Assembly: GCF_030689025.1 (NCBI RefSeq)
Contig: NZ_JAUYWA010000006.1
Span: 1 to 64,000 of the forward strand
Direction of reading: 5' to 3'
DNA length: 64,000 nt
From: Oceanobacter sp. 1_MG-2023
GTDB taxonomy: Bacteria; Pseudomonadota; Gammaproteobacteria; Pseudomonadales; Oceanobacteraceae
Within the stretch, counting starts at the first letter, position 1. Every line of letters begins with the position of its first letter. Positions 55,880 through 64,000 of the stretch are shown here, piece by piece. Both the position numbers and the translations under genes were made by a program. The notes beneath the pieces were generated by a model. It did not search any database and was not told the origin of the DNA. It saw only the letters and a program-made list of their open reading frames with translations.

Positions 55880-57520
55880 ATGGACCGTGATGTAATGGAG
55901 TATGACGTTGTAATTGTCGGCGCAGGCCCAGCGGGCCTCGCAGCGGCTTGCCGCATCAAGCAAGTCGCCAACGAAGCAGGCAACGAGATTTCGGTCTGCC
56001 TGGTTGAAAAAGGTTCCGAAGTCGGTGCCCATATCTTGTCTGGTGCGGTTATTGAAGACCGGGCGCTGACGGAGTTGTTCCCGGACTGGAAGGAAAACAA
56101 TGCCCCTCTCACGACCAAGGTTGCCAGGGATGAAGTGTATTTTCTGCTTGGCGACAGCAAGTCGATACAGGCCCCTGGCTGGGCTGTGCCCAAACCGATG
56201 CATAACCACGGCAACTATATAGGTAGCGTTGGCAATTTGTGTCGCTGGCTGGGTCAGCAGGCAGAAGAACTCGGCGTTGAAATCTATCCGGGCTTCCCGG
56301 CGGCAGAAGTATTGCTTGAAGATGGGGTGGTCAAGGGTGTGATTACCGGGGATATGGGCGTGGATGCCGAGGGCAATCCCAAGGACAGTTACACTCCGGG
56401 AATGGAACTACGGGCCCGCTACACCCTGTTTGCAGAGGGGTGTCGTGGCCATTTGGGCAAGCGCCTGATCAATGAATATCAACTGGATGCTGGCAAGGAC
56501 CCTCAGCATTACGGAATCGGCATCAAGGAATTGTGGGATATCGATCCTGCCAGGCACCAGCCTGGACTGGTGATGCACGGTACTGGCTGGCCACTGAACG
56601 AATCATCTTCATCGGGTGGTTTTTTTCTCTACCATGGGGATGACGGTCAGGTCATGGTTGGGCTGATTACCGATCTTTCCTATTCCAACCCTTATGTCAG
56701 CCCTTATGATGAATTCCAGCGTCTGAAACACCACCCTGCCATCGCACAGTATCTGGAAGGTGGCAAACGGGTGTCTTATGGTGCACGGGCCATCACCAAG
56801 GGAGGACTGAACTGCCTGCCCAAAATGACCTTTCCGGGTGGTTTGCTGATCGGCTGTGACGCCGGAACGCTGAATTTTGCCAAAATCAAAGGCGTTCATA
56901 CTGCCATGAAAAGCGGCATGATTGCTGCCGAGACAGTGATTGCCGCTATCGCGGCTGATCGTTGTCACGACGAGCTGACGGAATTCACCACCGCCTTTGA
57001 GAGCAGCTGGGCCTGGCAAGAGCTGCAACGCAGCCGCAACTTTGGCCCCGCGCTTCACAAGCTGGGGACTCTGGGCGGGGCTGCTTTCAACTTTATTGAT
57101 CAGAATATTCTGGCCATGCCGGTCACACTGCACGACACCACGCCAGACTACGACACTCTGCGGGCTGCCTCTGAATGCAAACCGATCATCTACCCCAAGC
57201 CAGATGGCAAATTAAGCTTCAGCAAACTGGATTCCGTGTTTATCGGCAATGTTAACCACGCCGAAGACCAGCCTTGCCATCTGAAGCTGGCCGATGCTGA
57301 AATTCCTCTGGAGATCAATCTGGTGCAGTGGGATGAGCCGGCTCAACGTTATTGCCCTGCGGGTGTTTACGAAATCACGGAAGACGAGCAAGGCAAGCAC
57401 TTCCAGATCAATTCGCAAAATTGTGTTCACTGCAAAACCTGCGATATCAAGGATCCGTCCCAGAATATTGAATGGGTGACTCCAGAAGGGAGTGGTGGCC
57501 CGAACTATCCCAATATGTAA
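55880..57520 (+). CDS. Electron transfer flavoprotein:ubiquinone oxidoreductase
   Basis: This 546-residue monotopic membrane-bound enzyme moves electrons from reduced ETF to ubiquinone. The FAD-binding motif GAGPAGLAAACR is near the N-terminus, and the ubiquinone/membrane region follows. The C-terminal [4Fe-4S] cluster uses the motif CVHCKTCDIKDPSQ with NCVHCKTC spacing plus an earlier Cys (RYCPAGVYE). A CAGGAGAG site precedes the start. Divergent pairing with etfBA gives the complete acyl-CoA dehydrogenase electron pathway. Confidence 0.96.
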   Translation: MDRDVMEYDVVIVGAGPAGLAAACRIKQVANEAGNEISVCLVEKGSEVGAHILSGAVIEDRALTELFPDWKENNAPLTTKVARDEVYFLLGDSKSIQAPGWAVPKPMHNHGNYIGSVGNLCRWLGQQAEELGVEIYPGFPAAEVLLEDGVVKGVITGDMGVDAEGNPKDSYTPGMELRARYTLFAEGCRGHLGKRLINEYQLDAGKDPQHYGIGIKELWDIDPARHQPGLVMHGTGWPLNESSSSGGFFLYHGDDGQVMVGLITDLSYSNPYVSPYDEFQRLKHHPAIAQYLEGGKRVSYGARAITKGGLNCLPKMTFPGGLLIGCDAGTLNFAKIKGVHTAMKSGMIAAETVIAAIAADRCHDELTEFTTAFESSWAWQELQRSRNFGPALHKLGTLGGAAFNFIDQNILAMPVTLHDTTPDYDTLRAASECKPIIYPKPDGKLSFSKLDSVFIGNVNHAEDQPCHLKLADAEIPLEINLVQWDEPAQRYCPAGVYEITEDEQGKHFQINSQNCVHCKTCDIKDPSQNIEWVTPEGSGGPNYPNM

Positions 57521-57539
57521 TCCATCCTGAATGAAAAAC

Positions 57540-57570
57540 AAAAAAGCCCGCAATCAATGCGGGCTTTTTT
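57540..57570 (+). terminator. Strong intrinsic terminator after ETF-QO
   Basis: AAAAAAGCCCGC and its exact complement surround a 7-base loop, giving GC stem plus U-run in both directions. It also serves the convergent ppiD gene ending at 57603. Confidence 0.92.
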
Positions 57571-57602
57571 ATCAACAACCAAATGGCTAATCAAATAGCC
57601 GA

Positions 57603-59438
57603 TCAGGCACCGGGACGTTTGATCTCAATGTTGTCTTGTGCCCATTTGCGGTAGCTGGCGATATTGGCACGAGCTGCCCGATTTTCAAGCAGGCCCTTCT
57701 CTTCAGCGCTGACCGTCAGATCGGCCAGATCATCTACCTGTATATCATCGACCCGCACAACGGCAGCACCGCCCTGTACGTCCACTACTGCTACGACACC
57801 TTGCTGCAAGGCAAATGCTCTGGACTGGGCTTCGCGAGGAAGATCGGTCGTCTGGTCATAAGTGACTTCGACAGAAGTCCAGGCATCGGATTCTTGCTCT
57901 CCTGCGGCGATTTGAGCGGCAATGGTGTCGGCCAGTTCTGAGGCTCTATCACGCTTGAGCAGGTTTTCAACTTGCTGGCGGACAATTTCCAGAGGCAATG
58001 TTCGGGGTTCTTCATGTTCAGATACAGCAAACACATAGACTCCCTGCTCTGTTTCAACCAGCTCACTCAACTCCCGATCCAGCAACAGGTTTTCTGCAAA
58101 CGCCTGTTGGCGCACAGCATCATTAGCGGCCAGTCCTTCACCAAAATCACGAGTAAACAAGCCCGATTCCTGAACTGTCAGACCCAGTACCGCGGCAATC
58201 TCATCCACAGAGTCTGATGAAAACGCCAGATTGCTTAATTCTTGCGTTTGCTCAGCGATACGCAGCCCGGCTTTTTCGTTACGAATGTACTCGGCCAGTT
58301 CATCGTGCTGCTGTTCAAAAGTGTCCGATTCCGACGCCTTGACATCAAGCAACTGGATAATGTGGTAACCAAACTCAGTTTTTACCGGCTCGGAAATATC
58401 CCCTTGCTGCATCGCAAACAGAGCCGTTTCAAACTCCGGCACAAAGGTACCGTGACTGATATAACCCAGATCACCCCCACTGCTGCCACTGGCAATATCA
58501 TCGGAACTGGTTTGTGCCAGTTCGGCAAAATCAGCACCAGCATCCAGTTCTGCTTTCAGTTCATTTGCCTTGGCCAAGGCTTCTTCACTGGAACGCTCAT
58601 CACTGACTTCAACCAGAATATGACGGGAACTGCGTTGTTCCTTGGCGGATAGCTCATTCAGGTAATCATCGTAAGCGGCCTTGATTTCATCCTCAGAGAC
58701 CTCTTCTGCGGCGGCCAGTGCTGCGCGGTCAAAACCGACATAACGAATACGGGCCTGCTCTGGCGATTGGAAGCGGGAACTGTTGTCATCGTAGTAGGTT
58801 TGCACGTCTTCATCAGAGAGTTCGATGTCATCCATCAAATCCTGGGCACGAATTTCAACATAGGAAACCGTGCGCAGCTCTCCGTTCAGCATGGCGCTAA
58901 GGCGAGTTTGATATGGCGTCGGAATGGACGTCATGGTCAATGCTTGCTGTGCCTGGTTTACTTTCAGATCTTCGCCCAAGCTGGCTCGAAATGTCAGCGG
59001 CGTCCAGCCGTTCATACGCAATACGCTGAGAAACTGTTCCTTGTTGAAACGGCCGTCCAGTTGAAAAGCCGGAATATTGACAATAGCCTGATCAACCACG
59101 CTGGTGGAGGCATACAGACCAAAGCGATCAGCCTGTACGGCGTCAACTCGCTGCTGGATCAGCTGATCAAGCGCTGATTCACGTAACAACTGGTCATTAA
59201 ACAGGTTTTCATCAAATTGCTCGCCAAACTGGCGGCGCAAGTTGGCCTTTTGCTGCTCAATCAGTCGCTGGATATCAGGCTCCAGTATCTCGACACCACC
59301 GACTTCGGCGACTGGCGTTTCGCCAGAACCAATATTGACAATGCCTTCAACACCCCACAGGGCGAAGACAAGAATAATAAAAAATACGATGACCTTGGCA
59401 ATAATGCCTTGGGCACTATTACGCATTGTTTGTAGCAT
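57603..59438 (-). CDS. ppiD: Periplasmic folding chaperone PpiD
   Basis: The 611-residue inner-membrane-anchored chaperone has one N-terminal helix (about 12-32, IAKVIVFFIILVFALWGVEG), a SurA_N-like chaperone region (about 40-250), and a parvulin PPIase domain (about 265-362) with SRHILVEV, GGDLGYISHGTFVPEFE and FGYHIIQLL. A long helical C-terminal part follows. It assists newly exported proteins at the Sec translocon. It follows hupB, the usual lon-hupB-ppiD order. Confidence 0.95.
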   Translation of the reverse strand: MLQTMRNSAQGIIAKVIVFFIILVFALWGVEGIVNIGSGETPVAEVGGVEILEPDIQRLIEQQKANLRRQFGEQFDENLFNDQLLRESALDQLIQQRVDAVQADRFGLYASTSVVDQAIVNIPAFQLDGRFNKEQFLSVLRMNGWTPLTFRASLGEDLKVNQAQQALTMTSIPTPYQTRLSAMLNGELRTVSYVEIRAQDLMDDIELSDEDVQTYYDDNSSRFQSPEQARIRYVGFDRAALAAAEEVSEDEIKAAYDDYLNELSAKEQRSSRHILVEVSDERSSEEALAKANELKAELDAGADFAELAQTSSDDIASGSSGGDLGYISHGTFVPEFETALFAMQQGDISEPVKTEFGYHIIQLLDVKASESDTFEQQHDELAEYIRNEKAGLRIAEQTQELSNLAFSSDSVDEIAAVLGLTVQESGLFTRDFGEGLAANDAVRQQAFAENLLLDRELSELVETEQGVYVFAVSEHEEPRTLPLEIVRQQVENLLKRDRASELADTIAAQIAAGEQESDAWTSVEVTYDQTTDLPREAQSRAFALQQGVVAVVDVQGGAAVVRVDDIQVDDLADLTVSAEEKGLLENRAARANIASYRKWAQDNIEIKRPGA

Positions 59439-59467
59439 GCTTCCTCCGGGTATTCGCTACAGCAACA

Positions 59468-59493
59468 TAAAAAAAGCGCATCCAGGATGCGCT
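59468..59493 (-). terminator. Intrinsic terminator after hupB
   Basis: An AGCGCAT/ATGCGCT stem with a 5-base loop is followed on the minus strand by seven T residues. It lies about 105 bases past the hupB stop and before ppiD, so ppiD probably has its own promoter or depends on read-through. Confidence 0.8.
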
Positions 59494-59598
59494 CTTTTAT
59501 CTGGGTAGGTAGTACAACAAGGTAAAAACCTGCTGTAACTACCCTGTCCGGCATGCCAGACCGCCTTGCCAGTCAGTGTGTCAAATCATTCTGACAGC

Positions 59599-59871
59599 TT
59601 AGTTAACGGCATCCTTAAGCGCTTTCCCTGGCTTGAATCCAGGCACTTTGGCAGCCTTGATCTGAATTGGTTCACCGGTTTGAGGGTTGCGGCCTGTACG
59701 TTCTGCGCGCTCTTTCACCGAAAATGTACCGAATCCAACCAGGGCAACCTGATCACCGTCTTTTAGCGCAGTACCAACACTTTCTATCATGGCATCCAGT
59801 GCGCGACCAGCAGCTGCCTTTGGAATATCAGCTGATGCGGCAATGGCGTCGATTAATTCGGACTTATTCAC
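59599..59871 (-). CDS. hupB: DNA-binding protein HU-beta
   Basis: The 90-residue nucleoid protein opens [12 protein letters not shown] and contains the bacterial HU signature [22 protein letters not shown] with the DNA-intercalating Pro. HU bends and compacts DNA. Position directly after lon is the classical hupB arrangement. Confidence 0.97.
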   Translation of the reverse strand: MNKSELIDAIAASADIPKAAAGRALDAMIESVGTALKDGDQVALVGFGTFSVKERAERTGRNPQTGEPIQIKAAKVPGFKPGKALKDAVN

Positions 59872-59987
59872 ACTTTTCCCCTCACTCTGTGTGCAATATT
59901 AGATTCTTGTTATGCGACTGGGCGATCGCTACAGGAAATTAAAGAGCGTCGATTTATACCAACTGGGTTATGCACCGTCAAGCAGAC

Positions 59988-62378
59988 TCAGTGCGTCTTT
60001 GGGCGAGAACCCTCGTCCTTGCTGACGCTTGCATCATCTGTCGGAACAATTGGTGCCGAAACACCATCAGGGCTTGACTCAAGCGCCAAATCCAGAACCT
60101 CGTCGATCCAGTCTACAGCAACAACCGTCAGGTCTTGCTTGATATTTTCCGGTATATCCCTGAGGTCTTTTTCATTCTCTCGAGGAATAATAACCGTTTT
60201 GATGCCTCCACGATGCGCGGCCAGCAGCTTCTCTTTCAAGCCACCAATCGCCAGCACCTTGCCGCGCAGGGTGATCTCCCCTGTCATGGCAACTTCAGCC
60301 TTAACCGGAATGCCGGTCAATACGGATGCCAGTGCGGTTGCCATGCCGATCCCGGCACTGGGGCCGTCTTTCGGAGTAGCGCCTTCCGGTACGTGAACAT
60401 GGATATCGTTCTTTTCAAAAAACTCGACATCCGCTTTCATGCCAGGGGCGCGACTTCTGACGACCGTAAGGGCCGCCTGAATGGATTCCTGCATCACGTC
60501 ACCCAGCGAGCCGGTCTTGATGATCCGTCCCTTGCCAGGAGTGGCCGCCGCTTCCAGTGTCAATAATTCGCCACCGACCGATGTCCAGGCCAGTCCGGTT
60601 ACTTGTCCAACTTCGTTACTGGCTCCAGCCAGGCCGTAGCTGTATTTGGTAACACCGAGGAATTCTTCCAGCAACTCTTCGGTAATCACGCAGGTAGCGG
60701 TTGTCTGGCTCAGCATATTGGTCTTGACTACACGGCGACAAAGCTTGGCCAGTTCACGTTCAAGCCCTCGCACACCCGCCTCACGGGTGTAGTGCCGGAT
60801 AATGCTGCGCAACTGTGATTCTGGCAGCTCAATCTCATCGGCTTTAAGGCCGTTTTGCTTGATCTGCTTTGGCAACAGGTAGCGCTGGGCAATATTCACC
60901 TTCTCAGCCTCGGTGTACCCTGGAATACGAATGACTTCCATACGATCCAGCAAAGGCCCGGGAATATTCATGCTGTTGGATGTGCAGACAAACATGACAT
61001 CCGACAGATCATAATCCACCTCAAGGTAGTGATCTGCAAATGTGTTGTTTTGTTCTGGGTCCAGCACTTCCAGCAAGGCAGAAGCCGGGTCACCGCGGTT
61101 GTCCATCCCCATTTTGTCGATTTCATCCAGCAGGAACAAGGGGTTGCGCACACCAACCTTGGTCATGCGCTGGACCAGCTTGCCTGGCATGGAGCCGATA
61201 TAGGTACGGCGATGGCCACGAATTTCAGCTTCATCCCGAACACCACCCAAAGACATGCGGGTAAACTGCCGGTTGGTCGCCCGGGCAATGGATTTGCCCA
61301 ACGAGGTTTTACCAACACCCGGCGGGCCCACCAGACACAGGACTGCACCTTTGACCTTTTTGACGCGATTCTGGACCGCCAGGTATTCAAGGATGCGTTC
61401 TTTGACTTCTTCCAGACCGTAATGGTCGGCATCGAGGATATCCCGGGCGCGAACCAGGTCATGATTCAGTCGTGAACGTTTTTTCCACGGCAGATTCAGC
61501 AACCAGTCCAGGTAGCCCCGGACAACGGAAGCTTCAGCCGACATCGGTGACATCATGCGCAGTTTGCGTAATTCTGCTTCGGCCTTTTCCTTGGCTTCTG
61601 TGGTCAAGCCAACCTTTTCAATTTTTTCGGTCAGCTCATCAAACTCATTGCTGCCGTCTTCCAGATCACCGAGTTCTTTCTGGATGGCTTTCATTTGCTC
61701 ATTCAGATAGTACTCGCGCTGGCTTTTTTCCATCTGTTTTTTTACGCGACCACGAATCCGCTTCTCGACCTTGAGCAGGTCGATTTCAGATTCCATCAAT
61801 TCCATCAGGTGCTCAACCCGCTCTTTGGGGTCGAACATTTCCAGCACAGCCTGTTTCTCTTCCAGTTTGAGAGAGATATGGGCGGCAATGGTGTCACTCA
61901 GACGGCTGACATCCTCAACACCGGAGATGGTGGAAAGCACTTCACTGGGTACTTTTTTGGACAGCTGTACATACTGCTCAAAGTGCCCGGTCAAGGAGCG
62001 GGTCAGTACTTCGTTCTCGCGTTCATCCGGGATGCGTGTTCCGGCTGGTACAACCTGGCCACGGAACAAGTCACTCTCATCGATCAGACGTTCCAGTGAG
62101 GCACGCTCTTCACCTTCAACCAGCACTTTGACAGTGCCGTCAGGGAGGCGAAGTAGCTGCAGGATGGTGGCTACTGTTCCAACGCTATGGAGCCCTTCAA
62201 TGCCAGGGGCATCATCAGAGGCGTCCTTCTGGGCAATAAGCATGATGCGTTTGTCGCCCGCCATCGCTTCTTCCAGAGCATTGATTGATTTTTCCCGCCC
62301 CACAAACAAGGGAATAACCATGGCGGGAAAGACCACTACGTCACGCAGTGGCAAGAGAGGTAATACTTCTTGATTCAT
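59988..62378 (-). CDS. lon: ATP-dependent protease Lon
   Basis: The 796-residue LonA protease has the N-terminal LAN domain ([26 protein letters not shown]), the AAA+ module with Walker [12 protein letters not shown] and Walker [11 protein letters not shown], and the Ser-Lys protease domain with catalytic Ser in [11 protein letters not shown] and Lys in GLKEKLLAA. It degrades misfolded and regulatory proteins in the cytoplasm. The C-terminal tail is extended and acidic (about 25 residues past the conserved end). A sigma-32-like promoter precedes it. Confidence 0.97.
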   Translation of the reverse strand: MNQEVLPLLPLRDVVVFPAMVIPLFVGREKSINALEEAMAGDKRIMLIAQKDASDDAPGIEGLHSVGTVATILQLLRLPDGTVKVLVEGEERASLERLIDESDLFRGQVVPAGTRIPDERENEVLTRSLTGHFEQYVQLSKKVPSEVLSTISGVEDVSRLSDTIAAHISLKLEEKQAVLEMFDPKERVEHLMELMESEIDLLKVEKRIRGRVKKQMEKSQREYYLNEQMKAIQKELGDLEDGSNEFDELTEKIEKVGLTTEAKEKAEAELRKLRMMSPMSAEASVVRGYLDWLLNLPWKKRSRLNHDLVRARDILDADHYGLEEVKERILEYLAVQNRVKKVKGAVLCLVGPPGVGKTSLGKSIARATNRQFTRMSLGGVRDEAEIRGHRRTYIGSMPGKLVQRMTKVGVRNPLFLLDEIDKMGMDNRGDPASALLEVLDPEQNNTFADHYLEVDYDLSDVMFVCTSNSMNIPGPLLDRMEVIRIPGYTEAEKVNIAQRYLLPKQIKQNGLKADEIELPESQLRSIIRHYTREAGVRGLERELAKLCRRVVKTNMLSQTTATCVITEELLEEFLGVTKYSYGLAGASNEVGQVTGLAWTSVGGELLTLEAAATPGKGRIIKTGSLGDVMQESIQAALTVVRSRAPGMKADVEFFEKNDIHVHVPEGATPKDGPSAGIGMATALASVLTGIPVKAEVAMTGEITLRGKVLAIGGLKEKLLAAHRGGIKTVIIPRENEKDLRDIPENIKQDLTVVAVDWIDEVLDLALESSPDGVSAPIVPTDDASVSKDEGSRPKTH

Positions 62379-62413
62379 CAGATTAGGTCTCTGCTACAAA
62401 GCAATATTCTGAG

Positions 62414-62441
62414 AGTGGGGGTTGTGCCCGTTAAAAACAAG
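62414..62441 (-). promoter_or_regulatory. Possible heat-shock (sigma-32) promoter of lon
   Basis: On the minus strand CTTGTTT (62441-62435) is followed after 13-14 bases by CCCCACT (62420-62414), near the sigma-32 consensus CTTGAAA-N11-16-CCCCATNT. It lies about 40 bases before the lon ATG, a good distance. The match is partial, so this is a candidate only. Confidence 0.4.
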
Positions 62442-62450
62442 CAACAAACA

Positions 62451-62481
62451 AATAAAAAGGAGCCAATGGCTCCTTTTTATT
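62451..62481 (-). terminator. Intrinsic terminator between clpX and lon
   Basis: A 14-bp perfect inverted repeat (AATAAAAAGGAGCC and its complement) with an AAT loop lies 16 bases past the clpX stop, with U-rich flanks in either direction. It separates lon from the clpP-clpX transcript. Confidence 0.92.
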
Positions 62482-62497
62482 GTTTTTCAGGAAAGTG

Positions 62498-63796
62498 TTA
62501 ATCGCTTTCTGAAGAGGCCATGGCGACATCGCCACTCTCATAAATCATGATGGGTTCAGCGATACCATTAATAACGCTATCTTCGATAACAATCTTGCTG
62601 ATATCCGGTTCAGAAGGCACTCGGTACATGGTCTGCAACAAGGCTCCTTCCAGAATCGATCGCAATCCTCGCGCGCCGGTCTTTCTTTCCATTGCGCAAT
62701 TGGCAATGGCATCGAGAGCCGAGTCGCGAATATCAAGCTCTACTGATTCCATCTCAAACAACTTCTGGAATTGACGAACCAGTGAATTTTTTGGTTCGGT
62801 CAGAATCCGGATCAAGGCATCCTTGTCGAGTTCATCCAGCGTTGCCACAACCGGCAAACGGCCAATAAACTCAGGAATCAAACCAAATTTAACCAGATCA
62901 ACGGGTTCTACTTCGCGTAATGCTGCACCAATTGATTTCTGGTCTTCCTTGCCTTTAACGGTAGCCACAAAGCCAATGGAACTACGCTCAGACCGATCCC
63001 GAATAATTTGATCCAGTCCGGCAAAGGCTCCTCCGCAAATAAACAGGATATTGGAGGTGTCCACCTGTAGAAATTCTTGCTGCGGGTGTTTTCGACCACC
63101 TTGTGGCGGCACGGATGCAACAGTCCCCTCGACGAGCTTCAGTAATGCTTGCTGAACCCCCTCGCCTGATACATCACGTGTGATTGACGGGTTGTCGGAT
63201 TTACGTGAAATCTTGTCAATCTCATCGATATACACAATGCCTCGCTGGGCGCGCTCAACATCGTAGTCACACTTCTGCAGTAATTTCTGAATGATGTTTT
63301 CTACATCTTCGCCCACATAACCCGCTTCTGTCAGTGTAGTGGCATCAGCAATGGTAAATGGTACATTCAGCAAGCGAGCCAGTGTTTCTGCCAGCAATGT
63401 CTTGCCGCTGCCCGTTGGGCCAATCAGCAGGATATTACTCTTGGATAGCTCAACATCGCCCTTCCCTTTGCCTTTACCTTCACCAAAGCGCAGACGCTTG
63501 TAGTGATTGTAAACCGCCACAGCCAAAACCACCTTGGCTTTATCTTGACCAATAACGTATTCATCCAGAGTCAGACGAATTTCCTGTGGCGTAGGCAGGG
63601 TGTCAGAACCGCCCTTGTTATCGGTCTCCTGGACTTCTTCACGAATAATGTCATTACACAAATCAACACATTCATCGCAAATAAACACCGAAGGCCCGGC
63701 AATCAGCTTGCGCACTTCATGCTGACTCTTACCGCAAAACGAACAGTAGAGCAGCTTGCCGCCGTCTTCGCCTTTGCCTTTAGTATCGTCGGTCAT
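62498..63796 (-). CDS. clpX: ATP-dependent Clp protease ATP-binding subunit ClpX
   Basis: The 432-residue unfoldase has the N-terminal C4 zinc domain (CSFCG and CDECVDLC), the AAA+ core with Walker [16 protein letters not shown] and Walker [11 protein letters not shown], the pore-loop GYVG, and the IGF loop (SSIGFVATV) that docks onto ClpP. It selects tagged substrates for ClpP. It follows clpP by about 85 bases on the same strand. Confidence 0.98.
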   Translation of the reverse strand: MTDDTKGKGEDGGKLLYCSFCGKSQHEVRKLIAGPSVFICDECVDLCNDIIREEVQETDNKGGSDTLPTPQEIRLTLDEYVIGQDKAKVVLAVAVYNHYKRLRFGEGKGKGKGDVELSKSNILLIGPTGSGKTLLAETLARLLNVPFTIADATTLTEAGYVGEDVENIIQKLLQKCDYDVERAQRGIVYIDEIDKISRKSDNPSITRDVSGEGVQQALLKLVEGTVASVPPQGGRKHPQQEFLQVDTSNILFICGGAFAGLDQIIRDRSERSSIGFVATVKGKEDQKSIGAALREVEPVDLVKFGLIPEFIGRLPVVATLDELDKDALIRILTEPKNSLVRQFQKLFEMESVELDIRDSALDAIANCAMERKTGARGLRSILEGALLQTMYRVPSEPDISKIVIEDSVINGIAEPIMIYESGDVAMASSESD

Positions 63797-63882
63797 TCGA
63801 CTGCCTCATTCTGGTACATAGCATTCATATATAGGTGCACAATGGTCGAGTTTCAAGCCTGTCGGCCATCGTTTGGTCAATT

Positions 63883-64000
63883 TTATTGACCTCGATGGGT
63901 CAAAACCTTGTCAATAAGGCCATATTCAAGTGCCATATCGGCAGTCATAAAGTTGTCGCGCTCGGTATCCGCCGCAACTGTCTCGTATTTCTGGCCAGTA
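63883..64000 (-). CDS. clpP: ClpP protease, 3' end (partial)
   Basis: Thirty-eight C-terminal codons are visible, reading [17 protein letters not shown] and then [18 protein letters not shown]. This matches the ClpP C-terminus. The Asp in ERDNF is the catalytic-triad aspartate. The start lies beyond the window. Position upstream of clpX confirms the identity. Confidence 0.95.
   Translation of the reverse strand, partial: TGQKYETVAADTERDNFMTADMALEYGLIDKVLTHRGQ

Overview
The window comes from a gammaproteobacterial chromosome. The gene content suggests a marine Oceanospirillales/Pseudomonadales-like lineage with about 50% GC. Evidence includes the clpP-clpX-lon-hupB-ppiD block, a Pseudomonas-type RssB plus STAS-partner pair, a type II secretion operon, divergent etfBA and ETF-QO genes, a PhbB-type acetoacetyl-CoA reductase, SthA, and an NqrM/ApbE pair that implies a Na+-pumping NADH dehydrogenase elsewhere. 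The species cannot be named from the sequence. No rRNA, tRNA, CRISPR array or insertion sequence was recognised.

Layout. 1-9.7 kb (minus strand): CPA2 antiporter, sulfite/nitrite reductase with its DUF934 partner, glycerophosphodiesterase, MATE exporter, cobalamin-dependent methionine synthase. 9.8-16.2 kb (plus): nfuA, a receiver-phosphatase/STAS signalling pair, gpsA, DUF4389, sixA, an alpha/beta hydrolase and a DUF1461-like membrane protein. 16.2-21.6 kb (minus): rluA, an unusual MlaC/solute-binding fusion, trhP (yegQ), an unknown gene, rlmG and a small basic protein. 21.8-30.7 kb (mixed): AEC transporter, DUF4062 protein, ArsR regulator, EEP-family phosphodiesterase, apbE-nqrM, sthA, thiI, phbB.

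30.7-41.1 kb is the accessory-looking part. Two unrelated tyrosine recombinases bracket a P-type ATPase, a CPA2 antiporter with an RCK domain and a CPA1 (CvrA/NhaP2-like) antiporter. The second recombinase is divergent from a KfrA_N coiled-coil gene. That arrangement matches the TnpS/TnpT cointegrate-resolution module of Tn4651-type transposons, but no transposase is present. A core-like inverted repeat with a 6-bp centre lies between the two genes. A second palindrome with the same CGATAA-N6-TTATCG skeleton lies just beyond the KfrA-like gene. This is the most interesting region of the window.

41.4-64 kb returns to core genes: rapA, gor, gspE-M (no gspC, D or N), etfA-etfB divergent from ETF-QO, ppiD, hupB, lon, clpX and the 3' end of clpP. 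Several intrinsic terminators are clear. The main themes are redox and sulfur metabolism, cation homeostasis, protein quality control and secretion.
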